Assembly (NCBI RefSeq): GCF_019966535.1
Contig: NZ_JAIMID010000036.1
Coordinates: forward strand, 1-36,864
Direction of reading: 5' to 3'
Source of the DNA: Mesobacterium pallidum
GTDB taxonomy: Bacteria; Pseudomonadota; Alphaproteobacteria; Rhodobacterales; Rhodobacteraceae
Length of the DNA: 36,864 nucleotides
Each line of letters begins with the position of its first letter. Within the stretch, counting starts at the first letter, position 1. The translations under genes were made by a program, and so were the position numbers. The notes below the pieces were generated by a model, which saw nothing but the letters and a program-made list of their open reading frames with translations, ran no database searches and was not told the origin of the DNA. Shown piece by piece: positions 17,636-25,371 of the stretch.

Positions 17636-17637
17636 GC

Positions 17638-18396
17638 TCAGGGCTGTTCGTCCTCGTCGTCGTCCGACCCGCCGGGCAGGTTGAAGAAGCTGTCGGCGTT
17701 CGAGAAATCCTTGCGCGCATCCTCTTCCTCGTCCTCGTCGTCATCGCGCAGCGAGAAGGTCTCGAGACCCTCGATCGCAGTCGGGATTTTCGGCTCGGTC
17801 GGCATGTCCAGCGACTGCTCGGTCGACACCAGGCGGCGGCGCTCGTCGTCGGTCATCACCGCACCCTCGGCGGCGCGCTTGGCGGCCGCCTTCTGCACGG
17901 CGGCGTCCAGTTCGGACTGCTTGCACAACCCCAGCGCCACCGGGTCGATCGGCTGGATGTTGGCGATGTTCCAGTGGGTCCGCTCGCGGATCGCCTGGAT
18001 CGTCGGCTTGGTCGTGCCCACCAGCTTGGAGATCTGGCCATCGCTCAGCTCGGGGTGGAACTTGACCAGCCACAGGATCGACGCCGGGCGGTCCTGGCGT
18101 TTCGACAGCGGCGTGTAGCGCGGGCCCCGGCGCTTGTCTTCGTCATGGGCGGCCGGGTTGAACTTGAGCCGCAGCCTGTGGCCCGGGTTCTTCTCGGCCA
18201 CGTCGATCTCTTCCTGGGTCAGCTGGTTGTTGGCGACCGGATCGAAGCCGCGCACGCCGGCGGCCACGTCGCCATCGGCGATGCCCTGGATCTCGAGCTC
18301 GTGCATGTCGGTGAATTCGGCGATCTGCCGGAAGCTCAGCGTCGTGTTGTCCACCAGCCAGACAGCGGTCGCCTTGGGGTGCAGCAGTTTGGCCAT
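17638..18396 (-). CDS. trcR: Cell-cycle transcriptional regulator TrcR (DUF1013)
   Basis: A 252-aa protein of the DUF1013 family, named TrcR in Caulobacter, a DNA-binding regulator found across alphaproteobacteria. The conserved parts are MAKLLHPKATAVWLVDNTTL at the N-terminus, PLSKRQDRPASILWLVKFHP, and a helix-turn-helix-like SDGQISKLVGTTKPTIQAIR (about 120-139). The C-terminal 45 residues are very acidic (RDDDEDEEEDARKDF and SDDDEDEQP). The start ATG 18396 has AAGGAGAG upstream. It is divergent from the RNase T2 gene. The target genes are not known to me. Confidence 0.82.
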   Translation of the reverse strand: MAKLLHPKATAVWLVDNTTLSFRQIAEFTDMHELEIQGIADGDVAAGVRGFDPVANNQLTQEEIDVAEKNPGHRLRLKFNPAAHDEDKRRGPRYTPLSKRQDRPASILWLVKFHPELSDGQISKLVGTTKPTIQAIRERTHWNIANIQPIDPVALGLCKQSELDAAVQKAAAKRAAEGAVMTDDERRRLVSTEQSLDMPTEPKIPTAIEGLETFSLRDDDEDEEEDARKDFSNADSFFNLPGGSDDDEDEQP

Positions 18397-18533
18397 CGTG
18401 TCTCTCCTTGACCTAGGTACATCTTCCCCGTTGCCCGGAAGGGCGGTTCCGGCCGGCGGCCTGGAACAAGTTTCCGATTTCGGGGGAACTTGGCGCGCTG
18501 TATAGTGGCAAAGGCCGAACAAGGGAAGTCCCA

Positions 18534-19172
18534 ATGCGTGCACTGCTGATCCTCGCCCTGTTGCTGACCGCCGCCATGGCCCGCGCCGACGGCGAGAAAA
18601 CCGGAGAGTTCGACTACTGGGTCGCCGCGCTCAGCTGGTCGCCGAACTGGTGCGCGAGCGATCCGGGGCGCGCTGACTCGCCGCAATGTGCGGCGGATGC
18701 CGATTACGGCTGGATCCTGCACGGGCTCTGGCCGCAGTACCATCGCGGCTGGCCGGCCTATTGCCCCACAGTTGAACGCGCGCCCTCGCGGGCCATGACC
18801 GCCGCCATGGCCGACATCATGGGCACCTCGGGCCTGGCCTGGCACCAGTGGAAGAAACACGGCGTCTGCTCGGGCCTCTCGGCCGGCGATTACTATGCGC
18901 TGTCGCGCGAGGTCTACGGGCGCATCAACCGCCCCGAGGTCTTCCGCAAGCTGACCAAGCCCGTCACCTTGCCCGCAAGCGTGGTCGAGGACGCCTTCCT
19001 GCAAGCGAACCCCGGCTTCGAGCCGGACATGGTGACGATCACCTGCAAGGACGGTGCGATCCAGGAAACCCGCATCTGCCTGTCGCGCGACGACCTCGCG
19101 CCCGTGCCCTGCGGCCGCGACGTGATCAGGGATTGCACGCTGGACAGCGCCCGGTTCGCCCCGATCCCCTGA
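18534..19172 (+). CDS. Secreted ribonuclease T2 family protein
   Basis: A 212-aa secreted or periplasmic endoribonuclease. The signal peptide is residues 1-18 (ends near AMARA). The first active-site segment is ILHGLWPQ with His63. The second is WHQWKKHGVCSG with His104 and His109; the position between them that is usually Glu is Gln here. Several Cys residues fit the family disulfides. AAGGGAAG precedes the ATG. It probably degrades extracellular RNA for phosphate and nucleosides. It is single between the divergent trcR and a small lipoprotein gene that seems to have its own promoter. Confidence 0.88.
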   Translation: MRALLILALLLTAAMARADGEKTGEFDYWVAALSWSPNWCASDPGRADSPQCAADADYGWILHGLWPQYHRGWPAYCPTVERAPSRAMTAAMADIMGTSGLAWHQWKKHGVCSGLSAGDYYALSREVYGRINRPEVFRKLTKPVTLPASVVEDAFLQANPGFEPDMVTITCKDGAIQETRICLSRDDLAPVPCGRDVIRDCTLDSARFAPIP

Positions 19173-19180
19173 TCTCGGAT

Positions 19181-19209
19181 TTGGCGAAATCTCTGACATG
19201 AGGTAACCT
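19181..19209 (+). promoter_or_regulatory. Candidate promoter of the small lipoprotein gene
   Basis: TTGGCG (19181-19186) and TAACCT (19204-19209) are exactly 17 bp apart and lie 26 bp before the ATG at 19235. An 8-bp inverted repeat, GAGGTAAC (19200-19207) with GTTACCTC (19237-19244), spans the leader and the start codon. Confidence 0.35.
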
Positions 19210-19234
19210 TGGCGCGAACAACCCCGGGTCACTC

Positions 19235-19687
19235 ATGTTACCTCGCCTTCGCAACCGGATCGCCATCCTCGCGATTTTCGCCCTCGCCGCCTGCGACCCG
19301 CTCATGGCGCCCTATTCGGTCGAGGCCTATCGCATGGCGACCGAGCTCAAGGCGCGGTCATTGGCGCTGGTCGGCAAGTCCAGCGAAAGCTACGCGATGC
19401 ATGAGGAGACCGCCGAGGCGCTGCTGATCGACATCGACGCCGCCTACGAATACGCGCGCGGCCTGCCACGGAACGAGATCGCGGCAGAGCAATGGCGCAT
19501 CCTGCGCGACCCGAAGGCGCAGCTCATGGGCGGCTTCGTCGCGCAGTGGCAGCGAAACGGCACGGTCGGCGCCTTCTTCCGGCAGGACAAGGCGCAGCAG
19601 ATTGGCGCGGCCTTCGACACGATCATCTGCCTTGAGATCAACAAGCGCGCGGCGACCCGCTGCGGGAAAGACACCGATGGCCTTTGA
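19235..19687 (+). CDS. Small lipoprotein of unknown function
   Basis: A 150-aa predicted lipoprotein: a hydrophobic signal ends in LAAC with Cys20. The mature part is mostly helical, with ATELKARSLALVGKSSES and MHEETAEALLIDIDAAYEYA, and two more Cys near the C-terminus. I do not recognise a family. No clear ribosome site precedes the ATG. Its end overlaps the start of the next gene by 11 bp, so the two are likely translated together and may act together. Confidence 0.7.
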   Translation: MLPRLRNRIAILAIFALAACDPLMAPYSVEAYRMATELKARSLALVGKSSESYAMHEETAEALLIDIDAAYEYARGLPRNEIAAEQWRILRDPKAQLMGGFVAQWQRNGTVGAFFRQDKAQQIGAAFDTIICLEINKRAATRCGKDTDGL

Positions 19688-20015
19688 CGACACCTGGGAC
19701 AGTTTCACCGCCCATTTCCGCGAGGGGCTCGAGGTGCTGGTCGCCAATACTTTCGACGATTTCACCGCCCAGGCACAGGAAGACGCCCGCGCCTTCATGA
19801 TCCGCAGCGAGGCGCAGCTGAAACGCTGGGGCGAGGCCTGGGCCAAGGGCCTGCTCTCCGAAGAGGAGTTCGACTCGCTCGTCACCGGGCAGGCCAGCCT
19901 CGCCCGGCTGCACATGCTGACGGCCGCGGGCCTCGCCCAGACCCGGCTGGAGCGGTTCCGCAAGGGCCTGCTGGCCCTCGTTACGGGCTCGATGCGCCGG
20001 GCGCTGGGGGTCTAG
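19677..20015 (+). CDS. Small helical protein of unknown function
   Basis: A 112-aa protein without signal peptide. It looks all-helical: AHFREGLEVLVANTFDDFTA, then a conserved-looking LSEEEFDSLVTGQASLARLH with several hydrophobic heptads, ending in a basic GSMRRALGV. I do not recognise a family. The ATG at 19677 lies inside the end of the preceding lipoprotein gene. Its stop TAG shares the palindrome CTAG with the stop of the convergent quinone oxidoreductase gene. Confidence 0.65.
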   Translation: MAFDDTWDSFTAHFREGLEVLVANTFDDFTAQAQEDARAFMIRSEAQLKRWGEAWAKGLLSEEEFDSLVTGQASLARLHMLTAAGLAQTRLERFRKGLLALVTGSMRRALGV

Positions 20016-20989
20016 ACCTTCAACACGATCTTGCCGATATGGCCCGACCCCTCCATCCGGGCGTGCGCCTCACTGGCCTTGTCCAGCGGGAATTCGGCAT
20101 CCATCACCGGGGCCACGGTGCCGGCATCGAGCAGCGGCCAGACATTCTCGCGCAGCGCCTCGGAGATCCGCGCCTTGGCCAGATCACTTTGCGGGCGCAG
20201 GGTCGACCCGGTCATGGTCAGGCGCCGCACCATGAGCTGGGCAAAGTTCACCTCGACCACCGGGCTTTGCAGGAACGCGATCTGCACCAGCCGCCCGTCC
20301 ATCGCCAGCGACTTGAGGTTGCGCGGGATGTAATCCCCGCCCACCATGTCGAGGATCAGGTCCGCGCCGCCTTCGTCCTTGAGGATCTTCACGAAATCCT
20401 CGGTCCGGTAGTTGATCGCCCGCTCCGCGCCAAGCTCGACGCAGGCCGCGCATTTCTCGGCCGAGCCGGCGGTGGCAAAGACCCGCGCCCCGAAGTGCCG
20501 CGCCAGCTGGATCGCCGTCGTGCCGATCCCGGAGGAGCCACCATGGACCAGGAACAGCTCGCCCGCCTTCAGCCCGCCGCGCTGGAAGACGTTGGAATAG
20601 ACGGTGAAATAGGTCTCGGGCAGGCAGGCGGCCTCTTTCAGGCCCATGCCCTTGGGGATGGGCAGGCAATGCGCGGCCGGCGTCACCGCGTATTCAGCAT
20701 AGCCGCCGCCGGGCAGCAGGGCGCAGACCTTGTCGCCGACCTTCAGCCCCTGGACCCCCTCGCCCAGCGCCGCGACCTCGCCCGAGGCTTCCAGCCCCGG
20801 CAGGTCCGACGCGGTCGGCGGCGGCGCGTAATTGCCCGCGCGCTGCAGGCAATCGGGGCGGTTCACCCCGGCATAGGCGATCTTGAGCAGGACCTGCCCA
20901 TGACCCGGCCGCGGCACCTCGCGCTCGGCCGGTTTCAATACCTCCGGCCCGCCCGGTTCGCTGATCTCGATCACGCGCATCATGGTCAT
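20012..20989 (-). CDS. NAD(P)H quinone oxidoreductase, zinc-free MDR family
   Basis: A 325-aa cytoplasmic medium-chain dehydrogenase/reductase of the quinone oxidoreductase (PIG3) group. The N-terminal GroES-like part has GVNRPDCLQRAGNYAPPP and GLEASGEV. The nucleotide-binding segment is LVHGGSSGIGTTAIQLARHF. The Cys/His zinc ligands of alcohol dehydrogenases are absent. The start is ATG 20989, with AGGGGG upstream, overlapping the coq9 stop in ATGA; a TTG six codons earlier is less likely. Being translated with coq9 suggests a link to ubiquinone or redox metabolism. Confidence 0.9.
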   Translation of the reverse strand: MTMMRVIEISEPGGPEVLKPAEREVPRPGHGQVLLKIAYAGVNRPDCLQRAGNYAPPPTASDLPGLEASGEVAALGEGVQGLKVGDKVCALLPGGGYAEYAVTPAAHCLPIPKGMGLKEAACLPETYFTVYSNVFQRGGLKAGELFLVHGGSSGIGTTAIQLARHFGARVFATAGSAEKCAACVELGAERAINYRTEDFVKILKDEGGADLILDMVGGDYIPRNLKSLAMDGRLVQIAFLQSPVVEVNFAQLMVRRLTMTGSTLRPQSDLAKARISEALRENVWPLLDAGTVAPVMDAEFPLDKASEAHARMEGSGHIGKIVLKV

Positions 20990-21678
20990 CGTGCATCCCC
21001 CTGCCAACGGCCCGGCAGGTCGTCCCGCCGTGCGCCCGGCGCCTTGATCCGGTCCAGCAGCTTGCCCGGCCCGGCCATGAAGGCCTTGTGCAACGGGTTG
21101 TCCCGCATCTTGGCCTTGAGCGTCTCGAACTGCATCACGCCCTCGATCCGGCGATCGAGGAAGGCCCAGGTGGCCTCGTCCCCCTCGGACTGGTCGCCCA
21201 GCCAGTAAAGCACGGTCGCCGAGTAGACCCCCGACAGCGTCATGCGCTTGGTGTACCAGTTGATGTCATCGCTGCTGTCGCCCAGCGCGCGCCAAATCGC
21301 ATCGGCGGTGTTCCAGATCAGCTTGCCACCCTCTGCCGCGTGCTGCGGCAGGGCGAACAGCGTCGTGGCCCGGCGCACGCTCTCGCGGTCGCCCGCGATC
21401 TCGATCCGCAGGCGCACCAGCGCGGCGACCCGGTCACGGTAGCGCATCTCGGACAGTTCCATCTCGGCCGCCCGGCGCATCATCTCGGCATCGCCCGCCT
21501 CGTGCGCGGCGACAGCGAGGTCGAGCGCCCCGCGCGGACAGATGGCCCGGGCCAGCGCGGGGTCGATCCCGGTCTCGGCCACGGCCGCGCGAAAGGCGGT
21601 CTCGGACCAGCCGTCAAAGGGCACATGCATCCCGATCGCCTCGAGAAGCTGCTGTTTCGGGTCGGTTTCCGCGGTCAT
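20986..21678 (-). CDS. coq9: COQ9 family ubiquinone biosynthesis protein
   Basis: A 230-aa protein of the COQ9 family. COQ9 is a lipid-binding, TetR-like fold protein that presents ubiquinone intermediates to the COQ7 hydroxylase in eukaryotes and is common in alphaproteobacteria. SDDINWYTKRMTLSGVYSAT and VLYWLGDQSEG near residues 140-170 are the core signature. The ATG 21678 start has AGGAGCC upstream; a longer frame from 21717 has no such support. It is followed directly by the quinone oxidoreductase gene. Confidence 0.9.
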   Translation of the reverse strand: MTAETDPKQQLLEAIGMHVPFDGWSETAFRAAVAETGIDPALARAICPRGALDLAVAAHEAGDAEMMRRAAEMELSEMRYRDRVAALVRLRIEIAGDRESVRRATTLFALPQHAAEGGKLIWNTADAIWRALGDSSDDINWYTKRMTLSGVYSATVLYWLGDQSEGDEATWAFLDRRIEGVMQFETLKAKMRDNPLHKAFMAGPGKLLDRIKAPGARRDDLPGRWQGDAR

Positions 21679-21710
21679 GCTGCGGCTCCTTTCGCCATTC
21701 CTTCCGGGAC

Positions 21711-21739
21711 TGGACAAGCTAGCCCGGCGCTGCTATATG
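21711..21739 (+). promoter_or_regulatory. Candidate rpsU promoter
   Basis: TGGACA (21711-21716) and TATATG (21734-21739) are 17 bp apart, 54 bp upstream of rpsU and divergent from coq9. The leader after it holds GCAACTCC twice in a row. Confidence 0.5.
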
Positions 21740-21792
21740 GCCACCTCCTGCAACTCCTTGCAACTCCAGACCAGAAAGGTGGTGACAACCAC

Positions 21793-21999
21793 ATGCAGGT
21801 AAGTGTTCGCGACAACAATGTCGATCAGGCGCTCCGTGCCCTGAAGAAGAAGCTGCAGCGCGAAGGCGTGTTCCGTGAAATGAAGCTCAAGCAGCATTTC
21901 GAGAAGCCGTCCGAGAAGAAAGCGCGCGAGAAGGCCGAGGCGATTCGCCGGGCTCGCAAGCTGGCACGCAAGAAAGCCCAGCGCGAAGGGATGCTTTAA
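21793..21999 (+). CDS. rpsU: 30S ribosomal protein S21
   Basis: A 68-aa basic protein, MQVSVRDNNVDQALRALKKK at the start and ending RKLARKKAQREGML, a full-length S21 that binds the 3' region of 16S rRNA in the small subunit. The ATG 21793 is preceded by AAAGGTGG at a long spacing. It is a single gene with its own promoter and a following hairpin terminator. Confidence 0.97.
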   Translation: MQVSVRDNNVDQALRALKKKLQREGVFREMKLKQHFEKPSEKKAREKAEAIRRARKLARKKAQREGML

Positions 22000-22041
22000 G
22001 CACCTCTCCCGAAAGCTTCATGAACACACGTTCATCCGACG

Positions 22042-22076
22042 ACCCCCGCGGCCCAGCCCCGGGGGTTTGTCATTTT
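22042..22076 (+). terminator. Terminator after rpsU
   Basis: ACCCCCG (22042-22048) pairs with CGGGGGT (22060-22066), followed by TTTGTCATTTT, 42 bp after the rpsU stop. A smaller 6-bp hairpin, ATGAAC with GTTCAT, is at 22020-22035. Confidence 0.7.
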
Positions 22077-22131
22077 CGGGGTGTGCCTTTCGCGGGCGTG
22101 GCGCCCTGCGAAGGCCGCGGATGCCTACGGC

Positions 22132-22157
22132 GTGAGTATTTGAGGAAAAGTGAAAGC
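22132..22157. repeat. Short dispersed intergenic element, copy 2
   Basis: GTGAGTATTTGAGGAAAAGT and the next few bases resemble the element at 17398-17420 read on the opposite strand. It lies in the 234-bp gap between rpsU and the glutathione transferase gene; nothing else was recognised there beyond the rpsU terminator. Confidence 0.45.
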
Positions 22158-22233
22158 AGGGGCGCACCGATCCCCTTCACCTTGCCGATAAACTCCGGGG
22201 AGCGCGAGGGGCTGGCCCCTCGCAGCCACCTCG

Positions 22234-22935
22234 TCAGCCCTCGCGCGCGGGGATGTTCCTGGCCCGATCGACGGCGGGCCGCGCAAAGAACCGGTCCACG
22301 TAGCCCGGCACGTTGGTCAGCGCGTCATAGCCGACCACCTCTTTCGCGCCGTAGAAATCCAGCGCGTTGAGCCAGGGCGCCAGCGCCATGTCGGCGATGG
22401 AATAGTCGCCTGAGATCCACTCCTGCCCCTCGAGCTGCGTATCGACCACGGCCAGCAGGCGTTTCGCCTCGGCGATGTAGCGGTCGCGGGCCGTGGGGTC
22501 CTCCATCTTCGAACCGGCGAACTTGTAGAAGAAGCCGAGCTGGCCCAGCATCGGCCCCACCCCGCCCATCTGGAACATGACCCATTGGGTGATGTGGTGC
22601 TTGTCCGCCGCGGTCTGGCCGATGAACATGCCGGTCTTCTCGGCCAGGTACAGCAGGATCGCACCGCTCTCGAACAGCGCCACCGGCTCGCCGCCCGGCC
22701 CGTTCGGGTCGATGATCGCGGGGATCTTGTTGTTCGGGTTCAGCGCCAGGAACTCGGGGCTCTTCACGTCGGCATCGGCCAGCGTCACCAGGTGCGGCTC
22801 GTAGTCCAGCCCCATCTCTTCCAGGGCGACCGAGACCTTGACCCCGTTGGGCGTGGGAAAGGAATAAAGCTGCAGGATCTCGGGGTTCTCCGCAGGCCAT
22901 TTGCGGTTGATCGGATGGTCGGTGACAAAGCTCAT
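22234..22935 (-). CDS. Glutathione S-transferase, YfcG/YghU-like
   Basis: A 233-aa cytoplasmic GST. The thioredoxin-like N-domain holds SFPTPNGVKVSVALEEMGLD (about 22-41), with the TPNG motif of the Ure2p-like nu class, NPNNKIPAIIDP and FESGAILLYLAEK. The helical C-domain carries YSIADMALAPWLNAL, the usual N-capping segment. Nu-class enzymes typically bind two glutathiones and have disulfide-bond reductase activity. The start ATG 22935 has AGGAGCC upstream. It is single and divergent from mscL. Confidence 0.9.
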   Translation of the reverse strand: MSFVTDHPINRKWPAENPEILQLYSFPTPNGVKVSVALEEMGLDYEPHLVTLADADVKSPEFLALNPNNKIPAIIDPNGPGGEPVALFESGAILLYLAEKTGMFIGQTAADKHHITQWVMFQMGGVGPMLGQLGFFYKFAGSKMEDPTARDRYIAEAKRLLAVVDTQLEGQEWISGDYSIADMALAPWLNALDFYGAKEVVGYDALTNVPGYVDRFFARPAVDRARNIPAREG

Positions 22936-23084
22936 GTTCGGGCTCCTGTGCGTGTGATTGGGGGGAAGACGGGGCGGTTTTCCCTTAGACTTGGTGAAGA
23001 ATGGGCGTAAACGCTCGGCCTGCAACCTGCACGAATGCGCAAGGGGGTTGCGCCAATGTGGCCAGGGACAGCGGAGAAACAGTC

Positions 23085-23519
23085 ATGCTGAACGAATTCA
23101 AGGACTTCATCGCCAAGGGCAATGTCATGGACATGGCCGTGGGCATCATCATCGGGGCGGCCTTCACCGCCATCGTGCAATCGGTCGTCGCCGACCTGAT
23201 CAACCCGATCATCGGGCTGTTTACCGGCGGCATCGATTTTACCAACAATTATTTCGTCCTGTCGGGCGAAGTCGCGGCCGGTGCCTCGCTCGAGGCGGCG
23301 CGCGAGGCCGGCGCGTCGATCTTTGCCTACGGGTCCTTCCTGATGGCGGTCATCAACTTCCTGATCATCGCCACGGTGGTCTTCATGCTGGTGAAATACG
23401 TCAACAAGGTCAAATCGCTGGCCGAAAAGCCGGACGAGGTCGCCCCCGAGGTGTCGTCGGGGCCAAGCGAGCTGGACGTGCTGCTGGAGATCCGGGACCA
23501 GCTGAAAGCCGCGAACTGA
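23085..23519 (+). CDS. mscL: Large-conductance mechanosensitive channel MscL
   Basis: A 144-aa inner-membrane channel that opens on hypo-osmotic shock. MLNEFKDFIAKGNVMDMAVG starts the protein; helix 1 is about 15-43, a periplasmic loop follows, and helix 2 is about 84-106. The C-terminal cytoplasmic helix ends LLEIRDQLKAAN. The ATG 23085 has CGGAGAAA upstream; a longer in-frame reading from 23001 is not supported. It is followed by a strong terminator. Confidence 0.97.
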   Translation: MLNEFKDFIAKGNVMDMAVGIIIGAAFTAIVQSVVADLINPIIGLFTGGIDFTNNYFVLSGEVAAGASLEAAREAGASIFAYGSFLMAVINFLIIATVVFMLVKYVNKVKSLAEKPDEVAPEVSSGPSELDVLLEIRDQLKAAN

Positions 23520-23537
23520 CCTTGCCGGTCGGACATG

Positions 23538-23568
23538 GAAAAGGCGGGCCCTGGGGCCCGCCTTTTTT
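23538..23568. terminator. Strong terminator after mscL
   Basis: GGCGGGCC and GGCCCGCC form a GC-rich stem with AAAA before and TTTTTT after, between the convergent mscL and the multi-pass membrane protein gene. It can serve both strands. Confidence 0.9.
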
Positions 23569-23586
23569 GGTGTCCGGGGTCCGGGA

Positions 23587-24801
23587 TCACTCGGCCGGCA
23601 CGGCGACCCGGGCGGCCGGCTTGCCGAAGTGCTGGCGGTTCAGGCGGAAGACCAGCAGGACGGCGATGGCCTGGGCGGCCAGGAAGACCGCGGTGATCGC
23701 CCAGTAGCCGGCCGAGAACTTGTCCAGCACACCGGCGGCGACGAAACCCTTGTGGACCAGGAACATGCCCAGGACGTTGAAGGCGACGGCCGGGCAGACC
23801 AGGGCGTAGGAGCCAGGCGAGGTCCTGGAGCCGAGCACGAAGTCCGAGAAGTAGCCCTGGGCGCGAAGCACCAGCGTGCCGAGCAGCAGGAAGACGACCT
23901 GGACCGACACGAGGCGGATGAGGAACATCATCGTTTCGGCGTCCGAGGCATGGACGTCAAAGGTCACGTGCAGCCCGTGGGTCTGGCGCATGAAGAGGAT
24001 GCCGAGGATCGTCATCAGCGGGACCATGATCATCAGCGTCGGGCCAGATTCGCGGGCCGTGCCGTAGTGCAGCATGGAGGCAAAGCCGGTGACCGAGGCA
24101 TAGAGGCCATACAGGATCGCGCCGATGCCGAAGAAGGTCGACAGGACGAGGGCGGCGGCCACGGTCTGCGGCGTGGCGCTCATCGCGGCAGGGGCGGCGA
24201 AACCGACGCCGACCATCGCCAGCGAGAAGGCCGGCAGCATCTGGGCAAAGGAGTTATGCGCGGTCATGTCGAAGACGCCTCCCTTGGTCAGCACGCGGCC
24301 CAGGAAATGCCCGATGGTGCGCAGCGCGAAGAGGCCCGTCAGGAAGAAGGCGGCCATGGCGGCGGGGAAGAGGTATTCGACCACCGACCAGAGGCCCGGC
24401 ACGAAGACCAGCCCGACGATGAAGCTGGCGTTGATGCTCATCGCGACGGCCAGCGGGTAGGCGGCCAGCGTCGATTCGGCGTTCGAGTTACGCAGCTTGG
24501 TGTAGGCTTCGGTCTGCTTGAACCGGCCGATGGCGGCGATGTTCCAGACCAGCGCCTTGAGGTTCAGGACCGCGAACAGGGCGATGCCGCCCATGGCGAT
24601 GGCGATGGCGACCTGTTGCGGAAGATTGCCCCTGGCCCAGGCGGCCACGATGTCTTCGAAGATCGGGACGGGCCGATCCGGGTGCGGCACCCAGAACATC
24701 AGGAACATGAAGAAGGTCACCGCGACACCGCCGGCGCCGACGGACGAAAGGAAGTAAAGGGGCGAATAGCTGTCCGCCGGGCGTTTGACTTGAGAAGGCA
24801 T
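23587..24801 (-). CDS. Multi-pass membrane protein, possibly TsoY-like
   Basis: A 404-aa inner-membrane protein with about ten hydrophobic helices. The N-terminal YFLSSVGAGGVAVTFFMFLM is followed by a charged loop with WVPHPDRP; late in the sequence is SYALVCPAVAFNVLGMF with the only Cys I see. The pattern recalls the TsoY family of (seleno)proteins and, more distantly, TDT-type anion or sulfite exporters. The family name is from memory and uncertain. The start ATG 24801 has GGAGACC upstream. Its promoter region holds two ATTC-N8-GAAT sites, which would link it to reactive sulfur. The start of the longer frame at 24885 lies in this AT-rich control region. Confidence 0.65.
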   Translation of the reverse strand: MPSQVKRPADSYSPLYFLSSVGAGGVAVTFFMFLMFWVPHPDRPVPIFEDIVAAWARGNLPQQVAIAIAMGGIALFAVLNLKALVWNIAAIGRFKQTEAYTKLRNSNAESTLAAYPLAVAMSINASFIVGLVFVPGLWSVVEYLFPAAMAAFFLTGLFALRTIGHFLGRVLTKGGVFDMTAHNSFAQMLPAFSLAMVGVGFAAPAAMSATPQTVAAALVLSTFFGIGAILYGLYASVTGFASMLHYGTARESGPTLMIMVPLMTILGILFMRQTHGLHVTFDVHASDAETMMFLIRLVSVQVVFLLLGTLVLRAQGYFSDFVLGSRTSPGSYALVCPAVAFNVLGMFLVHKGFVAAGVLDKFSAGYWAITAVFLAAQAIAVLLVFRLNRQHFGKPAARVAVPAE

Positions 24802-24830
24802 GATCGGTCTCCGTCGTATCCGTTTTTCGT

Positions 24831-24895
24831 ATTCGTATGTTGGAATATATATAAACATATCAGGATTGGAATATGAAATATTCACGGCCTGGAAT
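24831..24895. promoter_or_regulatory. Two SqrR-like operator sites
   Basis: ATTC-N8-GAAT occurs exactly at 24831-24846 and at 24880-24895, 49 bp centre to centre, within an unusually AT-rich stretch between two divergent genes. A third palindrome, GAATATGAAATATTC, is at 24869-24883 and shares its right half with the second site. ATTC-N8-GAAT is the operator I recall for SqrR, the persulfide-sensing ArsR-family repressor of Rhodobacter. The first site is 30 bp from the membrane-protein ATG. Confidence 0.5.
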
Positions 24896-24956
24896 ATTTG
24901 ATGAGGTCGGGCTTTCGGAAAGGGTTTGTTAACCAGGACGGGCGCAAACTCACGGC

Positions 24957-25367
24957 ATGAAAGTCCTTGTTTTCCTGTCCCTTCTCGTCGTCGCCGGGCT
25001 ACTCAGCGCCTGCAATACCGCTGGCCGCGGCTTTGGCGGGGTGCCGGCAAAGACGCTTACCGTGGACGGCGCGCGGTTCGACATCCGCCAGGTCGGCGGG
25101 GTGGCCGAGGCGATTCGCACCTCGGCCCATCCGCTGCCGCGCTTCGACTGGGTGGCTCTGCGCGGGGCCATGGCGATCCAGATCGTCACGGGGTGCGAGC
25201 CGAAATGGATCGTCGGCGATCCGTCGGTCTTGCGGGCCGGGCTCAGCTGCAACGGCGCCGCGCCGCCGCGCGTGACCGCCACGCCGAAACAGGTGTTGTG
25301 CGAAGTGTCGAACCTGCGCCGCGGCATCGGAGATGTGGCGGAAGGCGACTTGACTTGTTCGAGGTGA
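24957..25367 (+). CDS. Small lipoprotein of unknown function
   Basis: A 136-aa predicted lipoprotein; the signal ends LLSAC with Cys19. The mature part holds DIRQVGGVAEAIRTSAHPLP and a short beta-rich core with three or four more Cys (VTGCEPKW, GLSCNG, VLCEVS, LTCSR) that could form disulfides. I do not recognise a family. It lies downstream of the AT-rich control region and divergent from the membrane protein, so it may share regulation. An inverted-repeat element follows its stop. Confidence 0.65.
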   Translation: MKVLVFLSLLVVAGLLSACNTAGRGFGGVPAKTLTVDGARFDIRQVGGVAEAIRTSAHPLPRFDWVALRGAMAIQIVTGCEPKWIVGDPSVLRAGLSCNGAAPPRVTATPKQVLCEVSNLRRGIGDVAEGDLTCSR

Positions 25368-25371
25368 GGCA

